Positions 23,838 through 30,963 of a stretch of 64,000 bases of DNA are shown piece after piece. Position numbers and translations under genes: made by a program. The DNA is from a virus. Where the stretch lies: the IMG/VR virus record IMGVR_UViG_3300035704_000387, positions 1 through 64,000 of that record; one strand, written 5' to 3'. Below the pieces are notes generated by a model. The model saw only the letters and a list, made by a program, of their open reading frames with translations. It had not been told where the DNA came from and ran no database searches. Each line of letters starts with the position of its first letter. Position 1 is the first letter of the stretch.

Positions 23838-24948
23838 TCGCGGCCTCCGTCGTCTCGGCGTTCAGCTCCAGCTTCTCCAGCTCTTCTTCGATTGCCTGGC
23901 GCTGCTCGGGCGTGAAGGCAGCAAGAGCCTGAGCGAAGTCCGCAGACGGCGGGATCGCATCGAGCCCGATCGAGCCGAGCAGGACGTTGAAGCCGTCGTG
24001 CCAGTTGCCCTCGGCGCCGCCCTTGCCCAGGTGCTGGGAGCGGTCCTGGATCGCGGCGTTGAACTCCTCGACCTGGTGAATGATGCAGGCCTGGAGTTCC
24101 TTGGCGAGGTCCTTGGCCTCGTCCTCGGTCAGAGCGCCCAGCCCCTCGTCCAGCTTCCCGAGGTCGATCATCTTTGACCCGAGGTCGAGCGAACTTAGGA
24201 TGGCGTTCACCCCGTCGAGGGTGTTGATCCCCAACTCCTGTAGTGAGGGAGAGGCGAGGTTGATCAGCCACTTCAGCGGGGCGACGTGCGGGGGCTGGTC
24301 GGCGGGCGGCGTCTCCTCGACGACCTGGGCGTCGGTGACGACCTCCACCTCTGGGTAAACGACTTCGCCTTCGTCATCGACTTCCGCGCCTAGCTCCTCG
24401 GGCGTGTAGGCCGGGGTGCCTGCGGTGACGTCAGGAGCAAACTTTCGATGCCCGCGGGAGATGCAGCGAGCGAACAGCATGTCCTCCGGCGAGTTCTGCC
24501 AGCGGCGCGTCTCGGCAAGAGCCTTCCACTGGCCGTACTCCTTCACCTGCATCTTCTGGGCGCGCTCGTAGGTGAACTTGGAGATCCCCGCCGGCTCGTC
24601 GTTCTCGAAGAATTCGAGTTCGCAGACCTCGTTGTCGCTGCGCTTGACTTTGTAGTCGTACTTCTCGGATCGCTTGATCAGCGTGGCCAGCACGTTCGCG
24701 CTGTGGCTCGGCTTGCCGTCGATGATGCGGATGCCCTGCATCGAGGCCATCGGGCCGAGGCCGACTTCTTCCCCAGCGACGATCTTCACGATCGCCTGGC
24801 TCATCTCGGTCGCATCCTTGAAGTAGCCGGACGCGGCGAAGTGCCTGGCAAGTCCTTCTGGGTCGCGACGCATCAGCGGCGTCGTGTCGCGCCGACGGGT
24901 CACGGTTTGCGTCTGGGCGGTCGGTGCCTCCCCCACTCCCCCGCTCAC
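23824..24948 (-). CDS. RecT-family ssDNA annealing protein
   Basis: 374 aa. The family core is clear: MSQAIVKIVAGEEVGLGPMA, IIDGKPSHSANVLATLIKRS, FTYERAQKMQVKEYGQWKAL and EDMLFARCISRGHRKFAPDV, with YTPEELGAEV after it. RecT coats and anneals single strands, and together with the adjacent exonuclease forms a Red/RecET-type pair. The C-terminal 150 residues are an acidic helical extension not typical of all family members. Confidence 0.88.
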   Translation of the reverse strand: MSGGVGEAPTAQTQTVTRRRDTTPLMRRDPEGLARHFAASGYFKDATEMSQAIVKIVAGEEVGLGPMASMQGIRIIDGKPSHSANVLATLIKRSEKYDYKVKRSDNEVCELEFFENDEPAGISKFTYERAQKMQVKEYGQWKALAETRRWQNSPEDMLFARCISRGHRKFAPDVTAGTPAYTPEELGAEVDDEGEVVYPEVEVVTDAQVVEETPPADQPPHVAPLKWLINLASPSLQELGINTLDGVNAILSSLDLGSKMIDLGKLDEGLGALTEDEAKDLAKELQACIIHQVEEFNAAIQDRSQHLGKGGAEGNWHDGFNVLLGSIGLDAIPPSADFAQALAAFTPEQRQAIEEELEKLELNAETTEAANASA

Positions 24949-25274
24949 GACTCCCGCTCCATGGCCCGGACTGCCTGCCGCAGGGCCGGGATCTCCTCAC
25001 GGGCTTCCCCGATCTTGATCCCTGCCCGACCCACGGGGACCGTTCCTGCCGAGCCGTCGCCAATGAAGCCGCTGATCGTCGCCAGCGCCGCCTCTGCCTC
25101 GGCGAGCTTTTGGGCGAAGTCTGAGATCCAGCCTTCGGCTCGCTCACGAGCGACGGTGTCTATCGGCGGGTTGTCGTGATCCAGCGGAGGAGCGCACTCG
25201 ATCGGCGCCAACCGCCGGCCGTTGTCCACCCGCTCGACGATGTCGCCCGGGTGTATTAGGTTCTCTTCGTTCAC
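24945..25274 (-). CDS. Hypothetical protein of the recombination operon
   Basis: 109 aa, GTG start preceded by GGAGGTAACCC, an ideal ribosome site. Acidic N-terminus then a helix pair (WISDFAQKLAEAEAALATIS, then GIKIGEAREEIPALR). Overlaps recT by 4 bases. Function unknown. Confidence 0.6.
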   Translation of the reverse strand: MNEENLIHPGDIVERVDNGRRLAPIECAPPLDHDNPPIDTVARERAEGWISDFAQKLAEAEAALATISGFIGDGSAGTVPVGRAGIKIGEAREEIPALRQAVRAMERES

Positions 25275-25456
25275 GGGTTACCTCCGTGGATTGGGGCGTC
25301 GGGGACTTCAGATCCCACGGCGCCTCGTTTCGTTTGGGCGGGGAAAAGGTGGATGCCGGATCGCTGGCAGGTGCGGCGAGCGTCTCGAAGAGCCAGCGCG
25401 AAGCCGAGCACCAGGACCGCGATCAGGGCGAGGAGGCCGGGAGTTGTCGCCGTCAT
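25271..25456 (-). CDS. Small membrane protein
   Basis: 61 aa with one N-terminal helix (LLALIAVLVLGFALALRD) followed by a short basic soluble part. Coupled with the next gene, which is also a small membrane protein, so the two may act together. Confidence 0.55.
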   Translation of the reverse strand: MTATTPGLLALIAVLVLGFALALRDARRTCQRSGIHLFPAQTKRGAVGSEVPDAPIHGGNP

Positions 25457-25722
25457 GCCGTCCTCCCGAGTTCGCGTGCTTCTTCGTTGCGGTGGCAGGT
25501 GGCGAGGTGCTCACGACGGGCGGCGTCGAGGTCGACGGGCCTCTCGGGCTCAGGGCGCTGACGCTGAAGGGCGGGGTAGCGCTTACACGCTCGCGTCGTT
25601 CGCTTGTAGGTGACGATGGCGGCGAGGGCCATCGCGATGAGCGAGCCCCCGATCCCCGCCACCGCAATCAGGAAGGCGATCAGGTACCGGTGCGCTTCAG
25701 CGGTGGTGAGGGTGGCGAGCAT
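25453..25722 (-). CDS. Small membrane protein
   Basis: 89 aa. One long hydrophobic helix (YLIAFLIAVAGIGGSLIAMA) and a cytoplasmic basic tail with Cys-His pairs (CKRYPALQRQR...HLATCHRNEE). Coupled both sides by 1-4 base overlaps. Function unknown. Confidence 0.55.
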   Translation of the reverse strand: MLATLTTAEAHRYLIAFLIAVAGIGGSLIAMALAAIVTYKRTTRACKRYPALQRQRPEPERPVDLDAARREHLATCHRNEEARELGRTA

Positions 25723-26204
25723 CAGCCGGTCTCCCCCGCCGCCGGCAGCTCGGCTAGAGGTCGCTCAAGCTGGACCGTGCCGGTGTCGGCAAGCTGCTCG
25801 AAGATCGTCCGGTTGGTCCGCACGTCGATCAGGTGGGCAAGGAACGCCTCCTCGAAGGTCTCGACGTTCTCCTGCACCGCCACCATGCGGGCCTTGAGGT
25901 TCCAGGCGATGACCCGCCAGATGCCCCGCTCCTCCTGCTCGTAGAGGTCGTCGCGGATCTGATCGATCGTCTTCGTCCGGGCCCGGCGGAGTTTGGCGTG
26001 GACTTCGCGCTCGTCCACCGGCTTCAGCGGCACCCGGATTCGGACGGCGTTGAAACCGACGACGAACTGCAGGGCCGCCCAGCGGCGCCCTTCGTCGTCA
26101 CGGTCCTCGGCGAAGGCCAGACGGCTCGCCCCCGCTTCGCTGAGCAGCTTGCGGACCGTGCCCTGCGAGCGCTCAACCGGAACGCTGGTCGACTCGTAGG
26201 CCAT
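25722..26204 (-). CDS. Hypothetical phage protein
   Basis: 160 aa. ALQFVVGFNAVRIRVPLKPV, LYEQEERGIWRVIAWNLKAR and FEEAFLAHLIDVRTNRTIFE give a compact alpha/beta pattern that recurs in actinophage early operons. I cannot name its function. Start overlaps the upstream stop by one base. Confidence 0.65.
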   Translation of the reverse strand: MAYESTSVPVERSQGTVRKLLSEAGASRLAFAEDRDDEGRRWAALQFVVGFNAVRIRVPLKPVDEREVHAKLRRARTKTIDQIRDDLYEQEERGIWRVIAWNLKARMVAVQENVETFEEAFLAHLIDVRTNRTIFEQLADTGTVQLERPLAELPAAGETG

Positions 26205-26431
26205 CAGCCCCCCACCCCCGCCTCAGTCCGCTGGTCGACCAGATCGCACAATCCGTCGGCGACGCCATCGACCTGCTCCTCGATCTCGTCGATCTGAGAC
26301 CGCAGCTGACCCGACCCTTTCACCCGGTTGCCGAGTACGCCGAGCCGGTGACGGATCACCCGCACGTCCTCCTCGATTCGGACCATTACCTGGTCGGCTT
26401 CGCTGGGGGAGTAGAAGCCTGCTCGGGGCAT
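26204..26431 (-). CDS. Small hypothetical coiled-coil protein
   Basis: 75 aa; two predicted helices (EADQVMVRIEEDVRVIRHRL and LRSQIDEIEEQVDGVADGLC) suggest a hairpin coiled coil. Coupled to neighbours by one-base overlaps. Confidence 0.6.
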   Translation of the reverse strand: MPRAGFYSPSEADQVMVRIEEDVRVIRHRLGVLGNRVKGSGQLRSQIDEIEEQVDGVADGLCDLVDQRTEAGVGG

Positions 26432-26598
26432 CAGCGAGATTCCTCGGCGAGCATCAGCAAATTGAGGACGGCAACGGCAAGGTCAGCAGCGACAAGAGCG
26501 ATCGAAAACTTGTCCCCGGTCAGCGCAGACGGAACGTTGAGCGCGGCCGCGACGCAGAGTCCGATGAATACAAGTCGCCTTGCGTCGACCCGCTCCAC
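26431..26598 (-). CDS. Very small membrane protein
   Basis: 55 aa from GTG 26598, immediately after the TAG of the upstream gene; stop overlaps the next ATG by one base. Two hydrophobic stretches (LVFIGLCVAAALNVPSAL and ALVAADLAVAVLNLLMLA). Its exact fit between the stop and start of its neighbours supports it. Confidence 0.6.
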   Translation of the reverse strand: MERVDARRLVFIGLCVAAALNVPSALTGDKFSIALVAADLAVAVLNLLMLAEESR

Positions 26599-26838
26599 CT
26601 AGACCACCGCCCCACTCGCCTCGACCCGCCACGCTTCGACGGTCAGGTGCGTTTCAGGATCCTCATGCACATACCGGTGGCCACCCAGGACGGAGAGAGC
26701 CGCCATCCGGGCCTCCATGGGGAGGATGCCGGTCTCCGATTCGATCCGGGGCGCCAGTTGCTCGACGGGGACCTCGAAGCGGTCGATCAACTCCTCGGTC
26801 GAGTAGGGGTTGGAGACCTCGACGATGTAGACGCTCAT
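26599..26838 (-). CDS. Small hypothetical protein of the early operon
   Basis: 79 aa; ATG overlaps the ribbon-helix-helix stop (ATGA). VYIVEVSNPYSTEELIDRFE then GGHRYVHEDPETHLTVEAWR is alpha/beta. Second gene of the early transcript; no function assigned. Confidence 0.65.
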   Translation of the reverse strand: MSVYIVEVSNPYSTEELIDRFEVPVEQLAPRIESETGILPMEARMAALSVLGGHRYVHEDPETHLTVEAWRVEASGAVV

Positions 26839-27008
26839 GCTGCGGCCCGATCGGTTGCGGCCGCCTCGCCATTACTGCCCAGCCAGGCACGGAGGGCCAT
26901 GCGGATCTCGGCTGCTCGCGACCGTTCCGACTCGGCGCGTTTCTCGTCAAGCCGGCGGAGCGTCTCCTTGTCCAGCTCGGTGGCTACGGGCGTGAGCTTC
27001 TTTGCCAT
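26835..27008 (-). CDS. Ribbon-helix-helix protein, first gene of the early operon
   Basis: 57 aa. Basic start MAKKLTPVATELDKETLRRL, then EKRAESERSRAAEIRMALRA and WLGSNGEAA: a compact CopG/RHH-type dimeric DNA-binding fold. ATG 27008 is six bases after the -10, so the message appears leaderless. It may act as a Cro-like second repressor of the switch. ATGA overlap with the next gene. Confidence 0.72.
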   Translation of the reverse strand: MAKKLTPVATELDKETLRRLDEKRAESERSRAAEIRMALRAWLGSNGEAAATDRAAA

Positions 27009-27051
27009 GCCGACAAGATAGCAGATTATCTTCGGTTGTCAAAGATTATCT
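27008..27051 (-). promoter_or_regulatory. Early leftward promoter with two repressor operators
   Basis: On the minus strand: -35 TTGACA (27042-27037), 16-base spacer, -10 TATCTT (27020-27015), then six bases to the ATG at 27008, so the transcript is predicted to start at or just before the start codon. Two identical 9-mers, AGATTATCT (27023-27031 and 27043-27051), are inverted repeats around a central base and lie 20 bp apart, one inside the promoter spacer and one above the -35. They are the obvious targets of the divergent XRE repressor. Confidence 0.75.
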
Positions 27052-27121
27052 GCGATTTCTTGTTTCGCTCACCGGACAAGCCGCGCGCAGCGGTCGAAAT
27101 CTCCGTACAGTCCTGCGACGA

Positions 27122-27466
27122 ATGGCGGCGGAGAAGGAACCGGTCCGAGAGCTGGGCCGGCGGGTGGCGATGGCTCGGGCCTACCGGGGCCTCCACCAGA
27201 CGGCGGTAGCCGAGAGATTCGGGATCGAACCGCAGACGCTGGGGCGCTACGAAAAGGGCGACATCCCCGAACATCGAATGCCGTGGCTCACCGACCGCTC
27301 GATCGAAGTGTTTGAACTCCCGGAGGAGTTCTTCGACCCGGAGGTCGACTTCAGCCGGCTAGCGCTGATGGTCGAGACGTGGCGACAGGCGAAGCGACTG
27401 CCCGATCCTGCTGAGCTGCCCCATCTGATCGACCAAGTTCTGAATGAAATGCCGCGAGGCGGATAA
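27122..27466 (+). CDS. XRE-family phage repressor
   Basis: 114 aa from ATG 27122; an upstream TTG/other start would run into the early promoter. ELGRRVAMARAYRGLHQTAV, then RFGIEPQTLGRYEKGDIPEH is a complete lambda-repressor-like HTH, and a short helical C-terminal part follows. It is the only rightward gene facing the early operon, and paired operators lie between them, so it is the likely lysogeny repressor. There is no peptidase-type C-terminal domain, so induction would not be by RecA-stimulated self-cleavage of the LexA kind. Confidence 0.75.
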   Translation: MAAEKEPVRELGRRVAMARAYRGLHQTAVAERFGIEPQTLGRYEKGDIPEHRMPWLTDRSIEVFELPEEFFDPEVDFSRLALMVETWRQAKRLPDPAELPHLIDQVLNEMPRGG

Positions 27467-27706
27467 GCCCGGGTCGAAGTTTCGACCGGCTCGGGAGCCG
27501 GTTCACGTGCCGGAGGGCGACAGCTTCAATCTCGGCGATCGCTTCAGCCTCCAGCCGGCGTAAGTCCGCCGCGTGATCCATACCTTCATGCGCTGCCGAC
27601 CCGTCAGACACCTTCGTTGCAGCTCCCTTTAACGGTCAATGGTTTGGCCCCGGGGTTATCCCGGATCGCCAAACCGCTTGTCAAGCCTTGGGCGCTGCAG
27701 ATTTGT
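27467..27706. other. Gap between convergent repressor genes, with inverted repeats
   Basis: 240 bases without a convincing gene. It holds ACCGGCTC/GAGCCGGT (27485-27502, 2-base loop) just after the repressor stop and GGTTTGGC/GCCAAACC (27641-27648 and 27668-27675, 19-base loop). Neither is followed by a T-run. They could end transcription from either side weakly. Confidence 0.4.
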
Positions 27707-28303
27707 CTAGCGGGGTGGCGGCGTCTTGAGGATCGCAAGGCACACGGACATATGGACGGTGTCGCCGTTCCCTCGAGCCCGTCGCTCTGCTGAGCGCTTC
27801 AGGATCTCGACAACCTCGTTCTGCTCAATCCGATCGAAAAGCTCGATGAGTTCGTCGCAACCCTGGCTGTCGACCTTTACCGGCGTCCGATCGATAAGGA
27901 ATTGGTTGTCCGTTCCAACCGTGCCGGCCTTCACCGAGCGCGTGATGTCGTCGAAGAGTGCCTGGGTGTTCTGAGCGAAGAGGTACTCAGCCAAGCGCGG
28001 GTTCTCGTCAACCAGCGCGGTCCAGTCACTGTCATCAATCAGGACAGGGCGGGTCGAACGGTAGAAGTGCTCGACCGTCCCGCGAACCGGCCGAGTTTCG
28101 ACCAACTCGGCGCAGCCGAGCCTCACCAGCTCCTTGGTGTGGTGCGACACATTGGAGAGATTGGCGTCAAGCGTCTCGGCGAGTTCTTTTGGACTCGCCA
28201 CCCGCTCGTAGAGGAGCAGCCAGATTTCGTGCCGCAGCTCGTGGACCATCGCTTTTAGGTGGTTCTGCCGGGCCGTCTGCCCCGAAAACGACTTGGTCGC
28301 CAT
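27707..28303 (-). CDS. ArsR-like regulator
   Basis: 198 aa with AAGGAGAGGAA just before ATG 28303. N-terminal helix-turn-helix (VHELRHEIWLLLYERVASPK, ELAETLDANLSNVSHHTKEL) then a helical C-terminal half (DDITRSVKAGTVGTDNQFLI). The long C-domain without paired Cys is typical of an actinobacterial subgroup of ArsR-like proteins. Convergent to the XRE repressor. Inverted repeat CGCTACA...TGTAGCG at 28371-28390 upstream may be its operator. Confidence 0.75.
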   Translation of the reverse strand: MATKSFSGQTARQNHLKAMVHELRHEIWLLLYERVASPKELAETLDANLSNVSHHTKELVRLGCAELVETRPVRGTVEHFYRSTRPVLIDDSDWTALVDENPRLAEYLFAQNTQALFDDITRSVKAGTVGTDNQFLIDRTPVKVDSQGCDELIELFDRIEQNEVVEILKRSAERRARGNGDTVHMSVCLAILKTPPPR

Positions 28304-28370
28304 TTCCTCTCCTTATCCAGAAGTGTTGAGCAGTAGAGGGTAGCCCTTCGCCGCAAACTCGTTTTTTGAT

Positions 28371-28390
28371 CGCTACAGAACGATGTAGCG
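28371..28390. promoter_or_regulatory. Inverted repeat upstream of the ArsR-like gene
   Basis: CGCTACA and TGTAGCG, 7-bp arms around 6 bases, about 70 bases upstream of the leftward ArsR-like start and about 65 bases before the rightward 19-aa frame. Position and shape suit an autoregulatory operator; no direct proof. Confidence 0.5.
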
Positions 28391-28453
28391 CCGGAACGAC
28401 CTGCACCATCTTTACGGTCGCCTCCTCAGCTATTTGCGGAGGGAGGTGAAGCC

Positions 28454-28513
28454 ATGCTGGCGATCAAGCTGGAGCGTCCGATGCCCGTCGCGCTCAAATC
28501 GAAGGGGGCATAG
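28454..28513 (+). CDS. Possible 19-aa leader-type peptide
   Basis: ATG 28454 follows GGAGGGAGGTGAAGCC, the best ribosome site in the region. It encodes only MLAIKLERPMPVALKSKGA before TAG. A 12-bp-stem hairpin begins 13 bases later. The arrangement resembles a translated leader or a stand-alone microprotein. No gene of similar strength follows directly. Confidence 0.4.
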   Translation: MLAIKLERPMPVALKSKGA

Positions 28514-28526
28514 CCCGCGCCTAATC

Positions 28527-28577
28527 GCGGTGCCCCTGGCTAGTCAGTTTTACCTGGGAGCCCGTCAGGGGCACCGC
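28527..28577. repeat. 12-bp perfect inverted repeat with 27-base loop
   Basis: GCGGTGCCCCTG (28527-28538) pairs with CAGGGGCACCGC (28566-28577). No T-run follows on either strand, so it is unlikely to be a standard terminator. It could be a structured 5' region behind the 19-aa frame, an operator, or a recombination site. The surrounding 474 bases (28434-28907) hold no confident gene. Confidence 0.55.
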
Positions 28578-28637
28578 TCGAAGCCGCACCCCCTTGGCTG
28601 TAGACGCCCCAGGCACCCTCGGCGAGACACTGCCTAC

Positions 28638-28823
28638 ATGCTCGGGGCAAGGGAACCCCGGCGGCTCAGCATCGACCCGGCAAGCGTGAGCGTCTGTCGC
28701 GGCCTGCTGATGCTCGGATCTCGCCACCACTTCATCCCGGAGACGGAGCGGGAGGTCGAAGCGCTCTCCGGCTGGGAGGTCGTGCGGCGGGTCGAGGTGA
28801 TCGTCCTGCGCCGGCGACGCTGA
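28638..28823 (+). CDS. Doubtful small protein
   Basis: 61 aa from ATG 28638. HFIPETEREVEALSGWEVVR followed by RVEVIVLRRRR reads like a short alpha/beta unit, but there is no clear ribosome site and the frame could be chance in GC-rich DNA. Kept only because the gap lacks a better gene. Confidence 0.3.
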   Translation: MLGAREPRRLSIDPASVSVCRGLLMLGSRHHFIPETEREVEALSGWEVVRRVEVIVLRRRR

Positions 28824-28907
28824 GCCCTTCGGAGATTTGCGTCGACCGAACCCGGGAGGGAAAATCGCCATGGCGGCGGCCCGGCTGAACCCCCGGCGCT
28901 GTAGCGA

Positions 28908-29240
28908 ATGCCGGGTCGTCCCACCCCCCCGGACGACGAGCAGGAATCCTGTCGTTCCTATAGCTTGCGGCCCAGCGTGGCGAAGGCAGAAGCGCCAGAA
29001 CAGCACGACAAACGGGCTGAAAAGCCAGAGGCAAAGTGCCCCCGTCACCCCGACAAGGACTACCGGAAGCTGGTCGACAAGGCGTGGAAGGCCGGCTGGT
29101 GGTGCGAGGAACGTCGCAAGTACATCTACTGCCGGCCACCAGATAAGAAGCTGGACATCGTGAAGATCCCGATGACGCCGAATCAACGAACGATCCACAA
29201 CGTCAAACGAAACCTGCGAGCGTCTGGTTTAGACGTGTAA
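28908..29240 (+). CDS. HicA-like protein
   Basis: 110 aa. The second half (DYRKLVDKAWKAGWWCEERR, KYIYCRPPDKKLDIVKIPMT, IHNVKRNLRASGL) has the HicA/YcfA dsRBD-like order: helix with GW, a strand, charged 'IP', then a terminal helix and 'GL'. In HicA a His on the second strand is catalytic; here the equivalent stretch is KYIYCRPP with no His, so activity is uncertain. The first 40 residues are a charged extension; a GTG at 28977 could be the real start. It forms a pair with the gene 16 bases downstream. Confidence 0.62.
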   Translation: MPGRPTPPDDEQESCRSYSLRPSVAKAEAPEQHDKRAEKPEAKCPRHPDKDYRKLVDKAWKAGWWCEERRKYIYCRPPDKKLDIVKIPMTPNQRTIHNVKRNLRASGLDV

Positions 29241-29256
29241 TCTTGAGGAGGGCGAG

Positions 29257-29625
29257 ATGGCAGCAGAATCGAAAATCGGGAAGGAACGTTGCTCTGAGGC
29301 CAACGTCCTGATCGAGTTCCAAATGCTCGAGCCCATGTCGGAGGAGGTGCTCGACGCGAACTCCGATGACGTGCTCGAGGCCGTCGAATCCGGCGCTTCC
29401 GATGTCGCACTCGGGGCCTGCATCGCCCTCAACCCGCACGAGAATTCGATCAAGCTGCGGTTCGATGTCCTCGCCAAGAACGACGCCGAGGTCCACAAAA
29501 AGATCGCGAAAGTCATCACGGTGATCTTGCGCGACACGGACTTCGAGTTGCACGTCAACCGCTCGAGCGTCCAGGCTCAGCAAGACGGCGAGCGGGCACA
29601 GACCGGCGAATTCGCCGCAGCGTAG
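29257..29625 (+). CDS. Unfamiliar 122-aa partner of the HicA-like protein
   Basis: Starts 16 bases after the HicA-like gene behind GAGGAGGGCGAG. LEPMSEEVLDANSDDVLEAV and VALGACIALNPHENSIKLRF, then HKKIAKVITVILRDTDFELH: mixed alpha/beta, acidic, no HicB helix-turn-helix or ribbon domain seen. It could be a non-HicB antidote or an effector of a two-gene system. I do not recognise the family. Confidence 0.6.
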   Translation: MAAESKIGKERCSEANVLIEFQMLEPMSEEVLDANSDDVLEAVESGASDVALGACIALNPHENSIKLRFDVLAKNDAEVHKKIAKVITVILRDTDFELHVNRSSVQAQQDGERAQTGEFAAA

Positions 29626-29646
29626 TCCCTGCCTCGGAAACTCGGA

Positions 29647-29889
29647 TCAGTCCTTCTCGCCGATCTCCTCGGCCAGGGCGAAGACGTCCACCAGGCTGGT
29701 CTCGAGCGCCGCGGCGATCTTGGCGACCGAGATAATCGTCGGGTTCCGATAGCCCCGCTCCATCTGCGTGACCCAGGTGATGTGGACGCCGGCTTTCTCT
29801 GCGACTGCTTCCTGGGTCAGTCCCTTCTGTTCCCGCATCTGCTTCAAGGCAGCGCCTACAGCTTTGGGGAGATCGTCGGGCGAGAGCAT
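29647..29889 (-). CDS. XRE-family HTH protein
   Basis: 80 aa, stand-alone helix-turn-helix: LKQMREQKGLTQEAVAEKAG, HITWVTQMERGYRNPTIISV, KIAAALETSLVDVFALAEEI. Convergent with the HicA-like pair (21 bases apart) and divergent from the ArsR-like gene at 29983, with two inverted repeats between. Likely controls this local region. Confidence 0.78.
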   Translation of the reverse strand: MLSPDDLPKAVGAALKQMREQKGLTQEAVAEKAGVHITWVTQMERGYRNPTIISVAKIAAALETSLVDVFALAEEIGEKD

Positions 29890-29922
29890 GGGTGGCCGAG
29901 CAAATCCGTCTCCCTAGGCCGG

Positions 29923-29955
29923 CGTCTATAGACGATGTATCAGGTAGCGTTACCT
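29923..29955. promoter_or_regulatory. Two operator-like inverted repeats between divergent regulators
   Basis: CGTCTATAGACG (29923-29934) is a perfect 12-base palindrome. AGGTA-GCGT-TACCT (29942-29955) is a second inverted repeat whose centre is 20 bp away, two helical turns. They lie between the leftward XRE gene (start 29889) and the rightward ArsR-like gene, so either protein may bind them. Confidence 0.5.
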
Positions 29956-29982
29956 CCTTGAATCGAGTTGAGCGCCGAGACG

Positions 29983-30303
29983 ATGCCTGACCGAGACGAC
30001 GCCGACGGTTCGGCGGCAGTAGCCGCCATCTGCAAGGCCCTCTCTCATCCTCTGCGAGTCGAGTTCATCGAGGCGCTCCAGCGCGACGACGGCACCCTCT
30101 CGGCATCGAAATTCGCCAACGCCAAGGACGCCGACCTTTCCCGGGTCGCGTATCACGCCGTTCGCCTGAAGGAGGCCGGTGTGCTCGAGGTCGCTAGCGA
30201 GCGGAAGGTCCGAGGGGCGACAGAACGGTCTTACTCGCTCACCGGGACCAATGCCGAGCTCGCCGTTAAGCTGATCGCGATGGCTCGGAACGGATGCGGC
30301 TGA
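29983..30303 (+). CDS. ArsR-like winged-helix protein
   Basis: 106 aa from ATG 29983; a TTG at 29968 would add five residues. AAICKALSHPLRVEFIEALQ, then DLSRVAYHAVRLKEAGVLEV is the ArsR helix-turn-helix; a short wing and a helix end the protein. No metal-binding cysteines. Related in style to the ArsR-like genes at 2.3 and 27.7 kb. Confidence 0.72.
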   Translation: MPDRDDADGSAAVAAICKALSHPLRVEFIEALQRDDGTLSASKFANAKDADLSRVAYHAVRLKEAGVLEVASERKVRGATERSYSLTGTNAELAVKLIAMARNGCG

Positions 30304-30327
30304 GCTCAGGGCTGAGGCTCAGAACGC

Positions 30328-30362
30328 AAAAAGGCCCGCCGCCTCGGAAGAGACGACGGGCC
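30328..30362 (-). terminator. Intrinsic terminator of the leftward 30.4-kb gene
   Basis: On the minus strand GGCCCGTCGTCTC and GAGGCGGCGGGCC pair over 13 bp (two or three G-U) with loop TTCC, followed by TTTTT. Lies 50 bases after the stop at 30412. The opposite strand could also slow read-through from the ArsR-like gene. Confidence 0.8.
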
Positions 30363-30411
30363 AGTTACCCAATCCCCGGATGGTCGGGGTATATGTAATG
30401 CGGGGGCGAGA

Positions 30412-30963
30412 CTATCCCAGCCCAAGAAGGTCAGCGCATTCCCAGGGCTGCAACCCGTAGGCCATGTAGAGACGGTGGGCGACGATGTCTTGTTCTCGCT
30501 TGCTCGCCTGACCTGGAGACGGTGCGAATCCGGGATCGCTGAAGCTCTGCCAGGTCGGCACCGAGCCGCTGAAGAGGATCCCGTAGTAGCCGCTCGGCAC
30601 GTAGGCGCGGACGCCGGACTCGCAACGCACGATCGGGAACGGGATAGCCCAGCGCCGGCCGCCACCGTGAAACGGGGTGACGCGCGAGCGCCAGAGCTCG
30701 GCTCGCCGATGCTTGTAGAAGGCGTGCTGCAGGAGCGCCCAGCTTCGCTTCATCTCCCGCCGTTCGCCGGCGCCGGCACACGCGAGTCGATGACGCGCCG
30801 CGGCGATCGTCAATGCCTTGGGCTTCTCCCTCTCCCAGCGAGAGGTCTTCCAGATCTTCTTGGCGAAGGTCTCGAAGGCTGGGGCCGTGAAGGATTGGCC
30901 GTGGCAGGGATCGGGGTGGAGCGGGATGTTTGGTCGCAGGGCCTCGGTCGGACTCGCCAGCAC
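30412..30963 (-). CDS. Exported transglycosylase-like (resuscitation-factor type) protein
   Basis: 183 aa from the first canonical start (GTG 30963). The last 80 residues (PIVRCESGVRAYVPSGYYGI, LFSGSVPTWQSFSDPGFAPS, KREQDIVAHRLYMAYGLQPW) match the lysozyme-like fold of transglycosylase/Rpf-type domains, with the catalytic-type Glu in CESG. The frame stays open upstream and reads RRVALPISGVAVLLALVLAS, a good signal peptide, but with no ATG/GTG/TTG; GGAGGA lies just before an ATC at 31014. The real N-terminus is therefore probably upstream. Likely cleaves peptidoglycan outside the cell. Confidence 0.75.
   Translation of the reverse strand: MLASPTEALRPNIPLHPDPCHGQSFTAPAFETFAKKIWKTSRWEREKPKALTIAAARHRLACAGAGERREMKRSWALLQHAFYKHRRAELWRSRVTPFHGGGRRWAIPFPIVRCESGVRAYVPSGYYGILFSGSVPTWQSFSDPGFAPSPGQASKREQDIVAHRLYMAYGLQPWECADLLGLG

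Noticed and set aside
27351-27611. 86-aa leftward frame under the repressor's 3' end
   Set aside because: It overlaps the repressor gene by 116 bases, has no clear ribosome site and no recognisable fold; the gap is better read as non-coding with hairpins.
28521-29198. 225-aa leftward frame
   Set aside because: It lies antisense to the HicA-like gene, is low-complexity Arg/Pro-rich and lacks a ribosome site.
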